Shown in pieces: positions 23,417 to 35,545 of a DNA stretch of 64,000 bases. The notes under the pieces are model-generated. The model was given only the letters and a program-made list of their open reading frames with translations. It did not search any database and was not told where the DNA came from. The DNA lies in assembly GCA_015179125.1 (NCBI GenBank), contig WHVA01000449.1, positions 1 to 64,000 of the forward strand, in the 5' to 3' direction. The DNA comes from Gautieria morchelliformis (lineage: Eukaryota > Basidiomycota > Agaricomycetes > Gomphales > Gomphaceae). Numbering within the stretch: position 1 is the first letter of the stretch; the number at the start of each line of letters is the position of its first letter. The translations under genes and the position numbers were made by a program.

Positions 23417-25445
23417 TCATAGGACCTTAGACAGGTCTACGCCTTGCTCGACAACCCGGCGCAGGGGTGTGCCGTCATTTCCTGTGGCGATGGCTCTGAC
23501 ATCATCGTCGTCGTCGCGGGACATGGCGATGTTTGTGGGCTCTGGTGAGCCCTCATTTAATGCGGCAGATTCTGTTACTCCTGCCTCTGTCTTCTCAGCG
23601 AGGCGTTTAGAGCATCTTGTCGCCGCTGTTTGCAGCTCGATATACAGGTCGGTGGGCAATAACTCACCGTCTGGGTCTAGACGTGCATCCACGTTCACGA
23701 AGACGTGGTCTGGGTGATTGTCATCACTCGTGTCACTCTCGTAGTAGCGTGACAGGCAGTCCGCTACCTTGTTCTCTACACCGTCGACATGAACGGTGTT
23801 GAAATTGAACCGGGAGAGAAACTCCCACCATCTGACCTGGTGGTCAGATAGGCTCTTCTGGGTCTCGAAGTACTCGAGTCCTTTGTGATCTGTGACGAGG
23901 GTGAACCTTCGCCCCAGCAGTTTGTCCTCCCATTTCATGAGAGCCTCAAGCACCGCGATTGTCTTGTGCTCGTGAGTGCGGGAGTGTTGCTGAGCAACGC
24001 TGAACTTCTTTGACAAGAAGCCGGCAGGTCGACAGGTTTTCCAGTCAGGACCTTGGCCGTAGACCGCACCAACACCGGCTTTCGACCCATCGGTGATCAC
24101 CCAGATCTGCTCTGGGCACCTTGCGTCTACTGGACACAGGATCAGGGCCTTACAGGCCAACGCCTTAATGCTTTGCCAGCATTTGTCTAGTAGTGGCGTC
24201 CATTCGAATGGACGGTTATTATGTGCACAGCCCGATAGTGGGGTGGTATATGCGCTAACATCCGGCATGTAGTGTGCCAGATACTGTACCAGCCCAAGGA
24301 AACGCTGGACGTCGTTGAACGTCCGTGGCCTGTGCCACTCGCGGATGTGTTGCATCTTGTCCTCGTCGGCATGTACCCCTCGGCCATCAATAATATGGCC
24401 GAGACACTCCATTTGGATGGAATAGAGGTCCACCTTTTTCTTGCTCAGAAAGAGGTGATTCTTCCTCAGTCTGTCAAAGACGATGTAGAGGTGCTCTTCA
24501 TGCTCTTGTATTGAGAGCGAGAATATGAAGATGTCGTCCATGAAGCAACCTATGCAGTCGCGGAAAATGGCTGTCATCAGCCAATGGAATGTTGATGGGG
24601 CGTTACAGTCCCCATCTGTATCACCTGGCTCCTGAAGGTGCCAAGGATCGTGGCAAAGGCAGTCTTTGCTACGTGATCCGGATGGATCCAGATCTGCTCA
24701 TATGCTTCCGACATATCAAGTTTTGTTCGATATCGACAGTGAGCCATGTCGCTGCGAATGATATTTGATCTGGGAAGGGCATGACGTCCTTCACCGTGTT
24801 CTCGTTCTGCTGGCGCAGATCGAAGATGGTTTGCAATGTACCGTTCTTCTTCCGCACACACAGCATGGGCACAGCCTGCTGCGCGACTGCCGGAATCCAC
24901 CACTTTGCAGTGGTGTATCGTTCAATCTTCGCCGACAGTTCCTCTCGGAAGTGTTCGGGGCATTTCGGTAGTTGATACCGCATGTGCTTGTTGGGATCGA
25001 TGAGGTTGATCTCATGGTTGATCTCCCGTAATGGCGGGAGTTCTAATGGAATTCCACTGACTAAGTCAGTGATTCTTTCCATCCATTCCTCGCCTCCGCG
25101 AGGAAGGTCATCATCCGTGAGGATGATGGTGGTGGTTGGCTTAGAAGCCATTAGGCACTGTGTGCGTCTATTAGGTCCCACGGCGCGCGGAGCCACTTTC
25201 CTCTTCCCCATCGCCTTCACCGTTAGGTGAGAGCGCCTCTCCCTATGGTTGTAGGGTGAGTTCGAGGACGAGTCGTCCCGCGACTCGTCCTCCTGGCTTC
25301 AATGAGCCAGGTTAGGCTTCGGTGCCTGGGTGATCCTACTCACCCGTGGCCCCTTGTCCTCATTCGTCGATCCATCGTTGTTGAATGATACCTTGCCCGT
25401 GGGGATCACTTCGTTCCCCTTGCGGATCGTCCCTGGGCTCGAAAA
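23417..25445 (-). pseudogene. Gypsy pol: reverse transcriptase and RNase H (E2)
   Basis: The RT N-terminal part shows CVRKKNGTLQTIFDLRQQNENT. The catalytic block is GCFMDDIFIFSLS (xxDD), followed by GLVQYLAHYMPDVSAYTTPL. RNase H shows WVITDGSKAGVGAVYGQG, LVTDHKGLEYF and VHVDGVENKVADCLSRY. Frameshifts lie near 24570-24700. The frame ends at 23417, with a little further pol-like sequence (MFTKIMAHPDAHPRFA) to about 23340. The integrase core is absent. Confidence 0.85.
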
Positions 25446-26473
25446 TGTCATGACGCGTTTATTTCCCATACTCAGAAGCTCAGTTCTCCTATTTCCTCAC
25501 CCCACCTTCATGTTCGTTCCGATCACCATTGTCATGTTCAGCAACCAACTCCCACTGTTCGCGCCAACTACCATAGCTGCGCCGTCAAACGTACGATCGA
25601 TGTCTTGGGACTGACTCGGCAGTCATCACTGGGCCTACCACCTCCTTTGCTTGACCCTCTTCCGATGGTGTTCTAATAGTTGGGTTGTCATGACCTGTGT
25701 ATCTCCTGCACCTTGGTATCCCCATTTTCCTTTTCGCTACTCCTCCTCAGTGTTCGCTCGGCTTCGCCCTCCACCTCGACCTCTCCTCCCCTATGTCACT
25801 TCTGTTCGCCCTTCCTTGCATTTCGCCGAACGGCTATTCGCTGCTCGCATCATTCGCCAGCAGGCACACCATCAAATACGATCGATACCATTCACCCGGC
25901 ATGATGGTTCATCATTAACCCCATCGTCTTCTTAAATCCAACCCCATTGGGCGTTCGTATGGTCAAAGTATGTTCGCAGGACATCCCTTCCATAGGTCGT
26001 GCGGAATCAACCCAGTAGACCAAGAGTCCGTGCAGGGTAGCATGTATGCGGGTCCCAAGACATGGTTTTGTCCATAAGTGCCTTCGCCACCTCTCCTCTC
26101 TGTCGTTTCATGTTCTCCCTCTTCTCACATTCTATTGTATGTTTATTTCATCTATGTTGTATCATGGCTGTGCACCCCTATCCAACCCTGACTTGTGACG
26201 GCCTCTTTCCTATTCGCTGATACCTTACGAGCATTCGATATAAGTAGTTTACATTCGCATATATATTCCCCAGTTCAATTATCATACGTCGTTCATCTTG
26301 TGCAGCTTTGACCTCGCCGTGGTCATCATCTTAAGCCTTCTCTTGGAGATTCCCATCTTCGACTAGCAAAGGACTTAGGCATCACTGGTGAGTTCTCATA
26401 CTTCATCTTCGTTACCTTAGCCTTTGAACCATTTTCTGTGCTGTTGGCGAAGGGCTCCGAAGGAGCACCTTCG

Positions 26474-27165
26474 TGTTATGTATCGAGATTTCCACTAAGT
26501 CGGAACTGGAAAGGACGGCGGCTTCAACTTGTAGGTTGCGCCCCAAATGAACTATCGTCCTAAGTATTTCGGAACTAAGTCGGAAGTCGGAAAGTACTGA
26601 ACCAAAGGTCGGTCGGAACTTGAGTCGGAACTGAGGCGGAAGGCGGAAGATGGAAGGCGGAGAGAGGCTGAGATCTTGCTAGACTCGCTGTACTAAGAAC
26701 AGGAGATGGAGCGAAGGAAATCAAGTATCGAAGGTGATTATCTGATTGCAGAATAAGAGACATACATGACAGGCTTTTATACAAAGAGCTGAGACAACAG
26801 GTAATGATATGGTACTAAGCAAATTCCGGAGGAAGCGGAAGTCGAGTAGACAATGCATGGGAAACTAACTATTGGGAACAATGGGACTACAAGGGGGGTT
26901 CAGGGTAAGGTAGAACAATGGCAAAGAACAAGGGGTCGGGAAAACATATCTGACAACGAACTACAAGGGTGACCGGATAAGTGGTTTTGATGAACGGTGA
27001 GGTGGGTCCGGATGGTCCGGGTAATGGAGTCGAAAGAACAAGGGAAATGTACAAGGGGCGAAATGTCAGAAATAACGGAGGGGTGGAAAGTGTTGCGGAA
27101 ATATCGGAGGGGTGGAAGGTGTGGCAGAACTGAGGGTCGGAAGTCGGAAATGAATGGTCGTAACA
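26474..27165 (-). repeat. 3' LTR of chromovirus E3
   Basis: Direct repeat of 33776-34438. It includes a tandem duplication around 27075-27120 that is absent from the other LTR. Confidence 0.92.
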
Positions 27166-27285
27166 GTATCTCCCTTCTAAGGTCGAGCCCCGCGAGACCA
27201 CAAGTCGGATCACGTGACCTGTGAACAAACACGTCGGAGTTCGAAAGATAGGCAGGAAACAAACACGTCTTCATCCTTATCCATT

Positions 27286-28517
27286 ATGAGCTCCCACCCC
27301 AACCTCAGTAAAATGTCCAGCGCTGAAATGGGGAAGTATTTCGACGACCTTCTCGTGCAGAAGAAACAGGCTGAAAAACAGGCGGCCGAGGAAGCTGCGT
27401 GGAAAGAGAAGGAGCGACTGGAGGAGGAGCGCAAGGAGAAAGAGCGCAAGGAACTGGAGCGTCGGGAACAGGAGCGGAAGGAGAAGGAGGAGCGTGACCG
27501 CAAACGTCGCGAGGAGGAGTCGCGTGTCCGCGAAGAACAGCGGAAACAGGACGCGGCCAAAAAACTGCGGAAGACAAGGCCGCGGCGGAGAAGGCGGGAC
27601 AAATCTGGGTGAGTCGGAAACGTCATGTGCTTAGTTCTGATGCTGACAGAAGAACTTGGCAGAAAATAATTGTCGAATCCGATTCCGAACCGGAATCGGA
27701 AGACACCACGGAAAGCACGCCATCCCCTGAGGGGAAGGGGAAGCAACAGGAAGTAGTTCCTGTGCTGAACCTTGTGGCGGATCGGAAAAGGAGGGCGGAC
27801 GAGTTTCAGCAGGCCAGGAAGGACAAAATGGCCTGCATCATCGATCTTCGGGAGTTGGGACTGGAGAATCCCATGACCCGGAAACGGAAAACAAGGGACG
27901 GGGAAGAGGAAAAGGCTCCCTGTGACACATGCAAAGTGAAGGGGCATGATTGCGTATGGTCGGAAAATCCATGGGAAACCGCCTGCGAACGGTGCCGCGA
28001 CAAGAAGAGGTGGTGCGTCGTGGACGGCTGTTCCGCGAGGGTGGAGCGGAAAAGGCGGAAAGTCGAGACCGAGGGGCCAGAAACCTCAAGGTCAAAACCA
28101 GGGCCGAGCGGGAAGAAGACGGCTGAAGGAGTTCCGGTGACCGGGAAGTCGAACATGTTGCCTTTGCTCGACATCGCCGAGTCACTGAGGGGTATCCGGA
28201 GATCCCAGCGCAGAATCCGGAACACACTCGAGGAGATGTCCGCAGTTCAACAGCAACAGCTGTTGTCCTTCCAAAACCAGATGACGGTTTTGTCGGCAGT
28301 TGTGGAGCAAATCAAGCGGGAGTTCCAGTGGCGGAACAACATGCTCCGGGAACGAATGGAGTGGAGGATGCAGGAGGAGGATGGGGCAGAAGCAGGTCCG
28401 AGCCAGGTGGTGGATATGAGGGTGGAGACAGAGTTGGCGAATGTGCCGATAGGGCATGCGGGAGAGGGTGCGGAAGCGGAGAATGAGGATGAGGCGGAAA
28501 CGATGAGGGAGGAGTGA
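27286..28517 (+). CDS. Antisense accessory gene of E3: coiled-coil plus Zn2Cys6-like protein
   Basis: Runs opposite to gag-pol. Exon 1 is 27286-27608 and exon 2 is 27650-28517, with a 41-nt gtgagt...acag intron that restores the frame; the product is 396 residues. The N-terminus (MSSHPNLSKMSSAEMG) is followed by a long charged helix, probably a coiled coil (EEERKEKERKELERREQERK), and a basic stretch. The middle has six cysteines spaced C-x2-C-x6-C-x10-C-x2-C-x6-C (CDTCKVKGHDC and CERCRDKKRWC), the spacing of Gal4-type Zn2Cys6 clusters, followed by basic residues (RVERKRRKVE). A second helical region and an acidic C-terminus (AENEDEAETMREE) complete it. It starts about 120 bp from the 3' LTR, whose antisense activity could drive it. 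A regulatory or DNA-binding role is inferred only from the cysteine spacing. Confidence 0.75.
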
Positions 28518-28646
28518 GCGTCAAAGTGACTTGTAAAATATCTCTTGAAGTGTCGGAAATTAGCGTATCGGAATAATAATCAGATTTTAACAATGACTTG
28601 AGAGCTGTAAGAAAGCAATGGGTGTCGGAAATGAGGGCGGAAATGA

Positions 28647-31600
28647 CTAGGGCGTGGAAATGGGGCCAGGCTTATCAGGATATGACTTGTGGAAATCAGC
28701 GACAAGGTCAGAGGCGTGGTCTAGTTCCGTGGCGGAAATCCACGAGGTCTCTTCATTGGTGTTTTCATAGCCTGCCCACTTGACTAGGTACTGGAGTTGG
28801 CAGCGGTATCGTCTGTCGAGCTTGGAGTTGAGAATTTCCAAGATTTCATATTCCGGTTCTCCGTGATGACGACTGGCGGAGGCGGAGGCTGTTCTCGATT
28901 TGGAATTGTATTCGGAACTGCTGGCTCAAGCATGGAGACATGGAATACCAGGTGTACTGCGCGCATTTTGTCAGGAAGTCTGAGGGTGAAAGAACGACTG
29001 CCGGCCTTAGCGATGATCTCGTAAGGGCCAAGGTATTTCTCAGAGAGCTTCTTCGAGGGGCGAGTAGTGCGGAAGTTTTCCGCTTTGACAAAGACTTTGT
29101 CGCCAACCTCGAATGCCGGTTGCAGAAGCCGTTTCCGATCGGCGGAAGTCTGGTATCTCTTCTGGGCAGCGGAGATGTTCTCTCGGAGGTGTTGGTGAAG
29201 GTCGTCAAGTTCCACAACGAAATCTCGGGCTCTTGCGGAGGCGAGGTCGCGTTCGGGTGGATGGCGAGATTCGGGTGGTAGCCCTTGTTGGCGTAAAAGG
29301 GTGAAATTCCGGTGGTCGCGGAAGGCGCATTGTTGTAGGCAAATTCCACGAGTGGAAGAAGGTCGGACCAATTGCTGTGTTGGTAGTTGCAATAGACGCG
29401 GAGATACTGCTCAAGGGTCTGATTAGTACGTTCCGTTTGTCCGTCTCCTTCGGGATGATAACCGGAAGTGAAGTGGAGCTTCATGTCCAGAGCCTTGCCG
29501 AGTGTGCGGAAGGAGGAGGACACGAATTCTGCTCCACGGTCGGAAGTGACATGGGAAGGGATTCCGTGCTTGGAAAAGACGTGGAGCACGAAAGTTGTGC
29601 GAGTTGGGCGGAAGTGATGGTGTCGTATGTCGGAATAAAGATGGACTGCTTTGTGAGGCAGTCAACGATCACTAGAATGGTATCATAGCCAGATGACTTA
29701 GGAAGTTTCTCAATGAAATCCATGGATATCGAATTCCACGGTTGTTCCGGGATCCGAAGCTGCTTCAGGAGGCCGTATGGTTTGTGATGTTGAGGCTTGG
29801 CTCGCATACAGGTGGTGCATGACTTGCAATAGTCTTGGACCATCGTGTGGAGAAGAGGCCAAGTATAGGTACGTCGGATTATGTCGAGGGTTTTGTTCTG
29901 GCCTTGGTGTCCTGAGAGCGGATGATCGTGGCTTTGCTGGAGTACACAAGTCATAGATTGTTGGTATCCGGAACGTAAATCCGGGACTTGTACCGGAGCA
30001 ATCCGTCGGAATCGAGGGACCATCCAGGACTGGTGGGGTCATCGAGGTGGGCTGCGGAGATGGGGTCAGAACGAAGTGCGGAACGGATGTTGGAATGGAG
30101 AGACTCGGTGTCCATAATGATTGAGGCGTGGAGTAGCGGAAATGCAATGCTGTGGCACGCAGGGACGATGCCAGTGCTCAGTGGAGAATACTGGGCAGAA
30201 ATTGTGTGGATTAACGCTGGCATAGTCGCTACTTCCCTCTTTTGGGTAGATGCCCCAACGCCTAGTGAGTGCGTCGGGTTTTGCTCCGAGCTTTCCGGGG
30301 CGGAAGCGGATCACCATGTTGAACTGTGAGAGATATTCAGACCAGCGGACTTGACGGCGAGTCAAAATCTTAGTAGTTGCAAAATACTCAAGGTTCTTAT
30401 GATCCGTTACAACGTCGATCGGATAGGTTGGACCTTCGAGGTAGTGTCTCCAAATTTTGAAGGCTTCGAAAATCGCAAGTAGTTCCTTATCGTGGACGTT
30501 GTAGTTGAGTTCTGGGGTGGAAAAGGTGCGGGAATGAAAGCGATCGGATGAATTTCTCCGTCGTCGGGGGAAATGATGGAAAGAATGGCGGCTAGCGCGT
30601 AGTCAGAAGCGTCGGTTTTGAGTACAAGTTGGGCATCAGGAATCCAGAAACTGAGTATAGGAGCCGTAGTAAGGCCGATTTGAGAGCTTCAAATGCGGAA
30701 CGGCATTCCGGGGTGAAATTCCATGGGGCACCCTTCCTGGTGAGACGCATGAGCGGAACAGTAATGTCGGAAAAATTATAAATGAAACGCCGGTAAAAGT
30801 TGGCGAAGCCAAGGAAAGACTGCACATCCTTAACATGTCGGGGCTCCGGCCATTCTTGAATTGCCTTGACTTTGTCCTCTGCCATGGTAAGACCTGTTGG
30901 AGAGAGGATGTAGCCGAGGTATTCGACCGTGTCGCGATGCCATTCGCATTTCTCTGCTTTTGCGTAGAGATGGTGTTTGCGGAGACGGCGGAGTACTTCG
31001 CGGACATGTTCCCGATGTTTTTCCGGTGAGTCAGAATAGATGAGGATGTCGTCAATGTAGACTAGGACGCATACGTCGAGGAGGTCGGAAAATACGTCGT
31101 TCATGAATCACTGAAAAGCGGCGGGAGCATTGGTTAGACCAAAAGGCATGACAGTCCACTCGAAAGCACCGTAGCGGGTGCGGAAAGTGGTTTTCCACTT
31201 GTCACCTTCCCGGATCCGGACAAGGTGATAAGCGTGCCGGAGGTCGATTTTGGTGTAGATCTTCGCCCTGCGGGGAGTGTCGAGGAGGTCGGAAATGCGC
31301 GGAAGCAATATTTGTCCTTTTTAGTGAGGGCATTGAGTCCACGGAAATCGACGCAGAGGCGGAGAGATCCATCCTTCTTCTTGACGAAAAGGACCGGAGC
31401 GCCATGCGGAGACAGCGAGGGCGGATAAGCCCATGTTAAGATGTTCATCGACGAACTCTCGGAGAGTCTGGAGTTCACTTTGCGAAAGGGAGTAGATTGG
31501 TCCAAGGGGCGGAGATGCTCCTTCTTCCAAATCTATCTTCAGATCGTAAGGTCGATGTTCAGCAGGTTTGTCGGCTTTGGCCTTATTGAGCACGTCCGGG

Positions 31601-32310
31601 AAGTCACGATATTCTTCCGGAACTGAGCTCATGTCGACCGGAGCGGAAGTCGAGGCGGAACGAGCCTTGACTGAAGCCGAATCAGAGAGGTGAAGCTGGA
31701 AAACGGTCGTATCTTCTTGCCGTTGCAATACGCGGAAAGCGGTGGCGGAAACGAGCGCAATTCGAGGAGCTTCGAGGGTCGGAGTGCTAAAGCGGGACCG
31801 GAGTGCGGAACTGAATCCACGAGCGGAGTTGCAGAAGAGGCCTGAGCCATCTTTGCGGACGACGTCGGAATAGACGGAAGTTGATCCGGGGTACGGAACT
31901 GTATTTGACTCAATGCCCAGTTAATCGACGGATTATATCGGGTGAGCCAATTGTGTCCTAGTACAACGGAACAGCTAGCATCTAGCGGAGTAACATAAAA
32001 CGTAACTTCATGGTTGTCCCCAGTAGCGAAACGGATAGACAGATCCACAACTTGGGAAATTCCGTGTTGGAAGACCCGTCGAAAAGGCGGAGCGGAATTG
32101 TCGGAATGTTGCGGGTCGGAAGTTTATGTTTCAAAACAAAGTCGGAATCGAGGAAACAATGAGTCAAACCGGATTTGACCAGTGCTGTGAACAGGGGTGC
32201 GGAAATGGTGTCGGAAGTGAGTGGACAGAGAGGGAGTCAGAGGACGAAAGAGCGGATGTGTTGAGTTTAACCTCGTTTGTCGCACGAATGGGGTCAACAC
32301 AGCCCTCAGC
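28647..32310 (-). pseudogene. Chromovirus pol: protease, RT, RNase H, integrase, chromodomain (E3)
   Basis: Motifs in order: protease-like [37 protein letters not shown] and the intact catalytic VLVYIDDILIYS; GFANFYRRFI; RNase H remnants; the integrase zinc-binding region (SHDHPLSGHQGQNKT, CTTCMRAK); the integrase core (SMDFIEKLPKS, VTSDRGAEFVSSSF, GYHPEGDGQTERTNQTLEQY); a C-terminal GPYEI segment; and a chromodomain (YLVKWAGYENTNEETSWI), which places it among chromoviruses. Several frameshifts and a TGA at 31105-31107 after AAFQ make it non-functional. The stop is at 28647. Confidence 0.9.
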
Positions 32311-32336
32311 TCGTGCGGAGGCTGGAGGACTGCTGA

Positions 32337-33742
32337 TTATTTTTTTGAATCCGCAGTGGGAGCCGCTTCAGATTTCTCTTCCGTCTTTGCTGCGCGGCCC
32401 TTGGCCTTAGCAGCGGAGGCGGAAGCGCGAGTGCAGTCGCGAGCGATGTGACCTCCTTTGCCGCAGAAAAGGCAAAGGTTGTTGTCCATGCGACGCTGGC
32501 GTTCTACAGGGGTTAGTTTTCCGTCCTTCCCAAGTTTGTCGGAAAGGTCCGGAGTGCTCTTCCAGGCGTTGGTGTTGGAAGCAGAGGCCTGGTTATTGCG
32601 AGGGGTGGAGTTGTTGTTCTGGTTGCCGGAGTTGGCTCCGGAACTGTTGTTGCTGTTGTTGTTTCCGGAGTTGTTGTTTCCAGAATTGGTCTTCTTCTTG
32701 TCTTTATCAGACTTCTTGTCGGAAGACTTGTCGTTCTTGCTCTGGGTGGAAGTTTCGCGAGCGATCTCGGAATGTCTTTCCCAGTAGCGCGAATCGATGG
32801 ATTGGGCAAGGTTGCGGAGGTCGGTAAGGGTGGCGGGTTTTCCGACGCAGGCAATTTCATCCTTGATGCGGGATGGCAAGCCCATGTAAAACTGGCGTCG
32901 GAGTGCGGCTTCTCCCCATTGGACTCGAGGAGCAAGCTGCTGGAATGTGACGATATATTTAGCTATCTTATGAGTTTCTTTCATATGAAGCTTATCGAGT
33001 TCATTTTCCGCATCGGCTTCCATATCAAATGGTCCGAAGTTGCTGCGGAGTTCGGAAACGAAATTGTGGTAATCGTCGGCCCAGTCGACGAGAGCGAACG
33101 GATCCATGAGGCGGGTTCGAAGTAGTCGAGAGCCGTGCCTCGGAGATAGGAGAGGGCATAATTGACCTTCCGTTCGTCGTCGGGAAAGGTGTCGGGGCGA
33201 TCACGGAAATTGAGTTGAAGCTGGACCAGAAATGGCTGGAGCTTCTTGGGGTCGGAACCGTCAAACTGATCTGGTTCGCGGACCTTAGTTTTGGGGCGTG
33301 GTGGTGCTTGGGCCGGGTGCTGGAGTTGTCCGGCTAGCATGGCGATGGCTTGTGCAAGATCCAGAACTGGCGCGGGCGGAACTGGGTTGGTGGGAATCTG
33401 AGGTGGAATTGGAGGTGGAGGACCGCCTGGGGGACCGCCGGGTGGGCCGCCTGGAGGTGGTCCTGGTGGAGGTGGTGGTGGTGGAGCTGGGCGTCGGAAT
33501 GACGCTGCTGTTTGTTCGCCGCTGCTACTCGTTGAATTCCCGTCATAGTCGGGATTATTGTCGGGATTAGCGTCAGGAACTTCTTCGAATCGTTGCAGAA
33601 TTGCATCGGAGAGCTCATCGTTGGTACAAGTGCTGCCAGAAGGTTCCGCGTGCCTTGGTGCTGCGGATCTAAGACTGCCAAAATAAGAGAGAGCTTCGAC
33701 AGCTCCTGCTCGAGCTGAAGTAGCTGTGGTACAAGGAGGCAT
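32337..33742 (-). pseudogene. Chromovirus gag (E3)
   Basis: Begins MPPCTTATSARAGAVEALS. A Pro/Gly-rich tract (around 33400-33480) precedes the core (REPDQFDGSDPKKLQPFL). A 1-nt frameshift near 33110 separates this from the second half (DWADDYHNFVSELRSNFG). An Asn/Ser-rich low-complexity linker follows, then a CCHC knuckle CLFCGKGGHIARDC. Apart from the frameshift it is complete. Confidence 0.87.
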
Positions 33743-33775
33743 AGTGATAGTTATCGGGTGGGAATCAGATAATAC

Positions 33776-34438
33776 TGTTATGTATCGAGATTTCCACTAA
33801 GTTGGAACTGGAAAGGACGGCGGCTTCAACTTGTAGGTTGCGCCGCCAATGAACTATCGTCCTAAGTATTTCAGAACTAAGTCGGAAGTCGGAAAGTACT
33901 GAACCAAAGGTTGGTTGGAACTTGAGTCGGAACTGAGGCGGAAGGCGGAAGATGGAAGGCGGAGAGAGGCTGAGATCTTGCTAGACTCGCTGTACTAAGA
34001 ACAGGAGATGGAGCGAAGGAAATCAAGTATCGAAGGTGATTATCTGATTGCAGAATAAGAGACATACATGACAGGCTTTTATACAAAGAGCTGAGACAAC
34101 AGGTAATGATATGGTACTAAGCAAATTCCGGAGGAAGCGGAAGTCGAGTAGACAATGCGTGGGAAACTAACTATTGGGAACAATGGGACTACAAGGGGGG
34201 TTCAGGGTAAGGTAGAACAATGGCAAAGAACAAGGGGTCGGGAAAACATATCTGACAACGAACTACAAGGGTGACCGGATATGTGGTTTTGATGAACGGT
34301 GAGGTGGGTCCGGATGGTCCGGGTAATGGAGTCGAAAGAACAAGGGAAATGTACAAGGGGCGAAATGTCAGAAATAACGGAGGGGCGGAAGGTGTGGCGG
34401 AACTGAGGGTCGGAAGTCGGAAATGAACGGTCGTAACA
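33776..34438 (-). repeat. 5' LTR of chromovirus E3
   Basis: Direct repeat of 26474-27165, followed (leftwards) by the gag leader. Confidence 0.92.
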
Positions 34439-34695
34439 CTTCGCCAGTGAAGGGATTGTCAAGACTTAGACAGCCCTTCCATGAGACCTTGCACGTTACA
34501 TCGTCAAGAGTCGCGGGCTATTTCGCTATGACTGTAGATAGGGTGAGCCCCGTTTAGGCAAACCCTCTTACCTTGTGAACATTTATTGGTTCACCTATTC
34601 GCCGAACGGCATACTTATTCGCACAAGTTATTCAGGCATTCGCTGTGTTCACTAATACACGATATTAACACCTGAAAACCAATCTTGACAGAAAA

Positions 34696-35545
34696 GTCCA
34701 GGGTTATGCCAAATCTCCTTAGGAACGGTGTCCCTAAGATAGCGTCGTAATATTCGACATTCGCTACGTCGAAATATCATCGTATGTCTCACGACCAAAT
34801 TTGATGGTTGTGTTTGTTCCATAGTTGATCGTGGAATGGCTGCCTATGCAGGCTAGCTGCAGCGCGATTGGTTGCTCCAGGGAGAATGTCTTCATCCCTG
34901 TAGCTCACGTGAATTCGGGGGATAGCAGTACCCCTTCGCTGCCGCTATCTAGCAGGCAGTGGGATTTTACGCCGTTTATTTCCCAGTACCCCGATAGGGT
35001 ACGGTTCTCACTGCACGGGCGCGTTGGCCGCGTCCTGTGTTTGCTTTGGTGGTGATGCACCGGCTCGGCCACCTTGTCTGGAGTGACCGACATGCGTGCC
35101 GCCATGACCTTCGTGGCGGTTTTGTCCTCCAGCATGAATCTGATCATGCTGGACCTGTAGGTGGTGTCTTCCACCTCTTCGTCCCATTCATAGTATTGGG
35201 ACGGCTTGGGGTCCCACTCTTCAGCGGGCGCGTCTCCGTTATCCAGAGTGTCGTTGGGTTGGGGATCACCCTCCCCCTCTTCATCAATCTGTTGAAGAGA
35301 ATTTTGACCGGGATCCATGTCCGGATCCTCGGCCTCATCGTTGTGCCTCACGGCTGCTGTCCTTATACCAGACCTAAGCCGGGGGCACTCCGCCTTTTTG
35401 TGGCCAGGTTGGCCACATTCAAAGCACGTGGTGTTACTTTGGCTGCCGCTGGGCCTATCGTTAGGCCGGCCCAACGTTTTCGTTGGTGGGGCAGGTTGTG
35501 GGGACGACCCTGACGCTTGAGGCTGTTTAGCTTCAGGCGGGCGTC
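34696..35545 (-). pseudogene. Gypsy zinc knuckle and protease (E2 middle part)
   Basis: A CCHC knuckle CFECGQPGHKKAEC, an acidic linker and an aspartic protease (HCLLDSGSEGVLLS) are encoded; DSG is the protease active site. A frameshift follows near 34740-34830, then YDAILGTPFLRRFGI, the typical end of the protease domain. The segment is bounded by solo LTR insertions on both sides. Confidence 0.8.

Larger units (their letters stand above)
26474..34438 (-). mobile_element. Gypsy chromovirus E3 with antisense accessory gene
   Basis: An 8-kb LTR retrotransposon, minus strand. The 5' LTR is 33776-34438 (663 bp) and the 3' LTR is 26474-27165 (692 bp); they differ mainly by a 29-30-bp duplication. 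Termini on the minus strand are TGTTACGACC...CATAACA. The TSD is CTTCG (26469-26473, 34439-34443). A purine-rich tract (AGAAGGGAGA) precedes the 3' LTR. The internal order is gag, protease, RT, RNase H, integrase, chromodomain, then a gene on the opposite strand before the 3' LTR. Confidence 0.93.
25446..34690 (-). mobile_element. Solo LTR of the TGTCA...TGACA family, split by chromovirus E3
   Basis: Minus-strand copy. The two pieces 25446-26473 and 34444-34690 total exactly 1275 bp, the length of the intact copies. It is flanked by a perfect 5-bp duplication GAAAA (25441-25445, 34691-34695). The chromovirus E3 sits inside it with its own CTTCG duplication. Confidence 0.9.

Noticed and set aside
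32458-32787. Leu/Glu-rich plus-strand frame
   Set aside because: Antisense of the Asn/Ser-rich linker of E3 gag.
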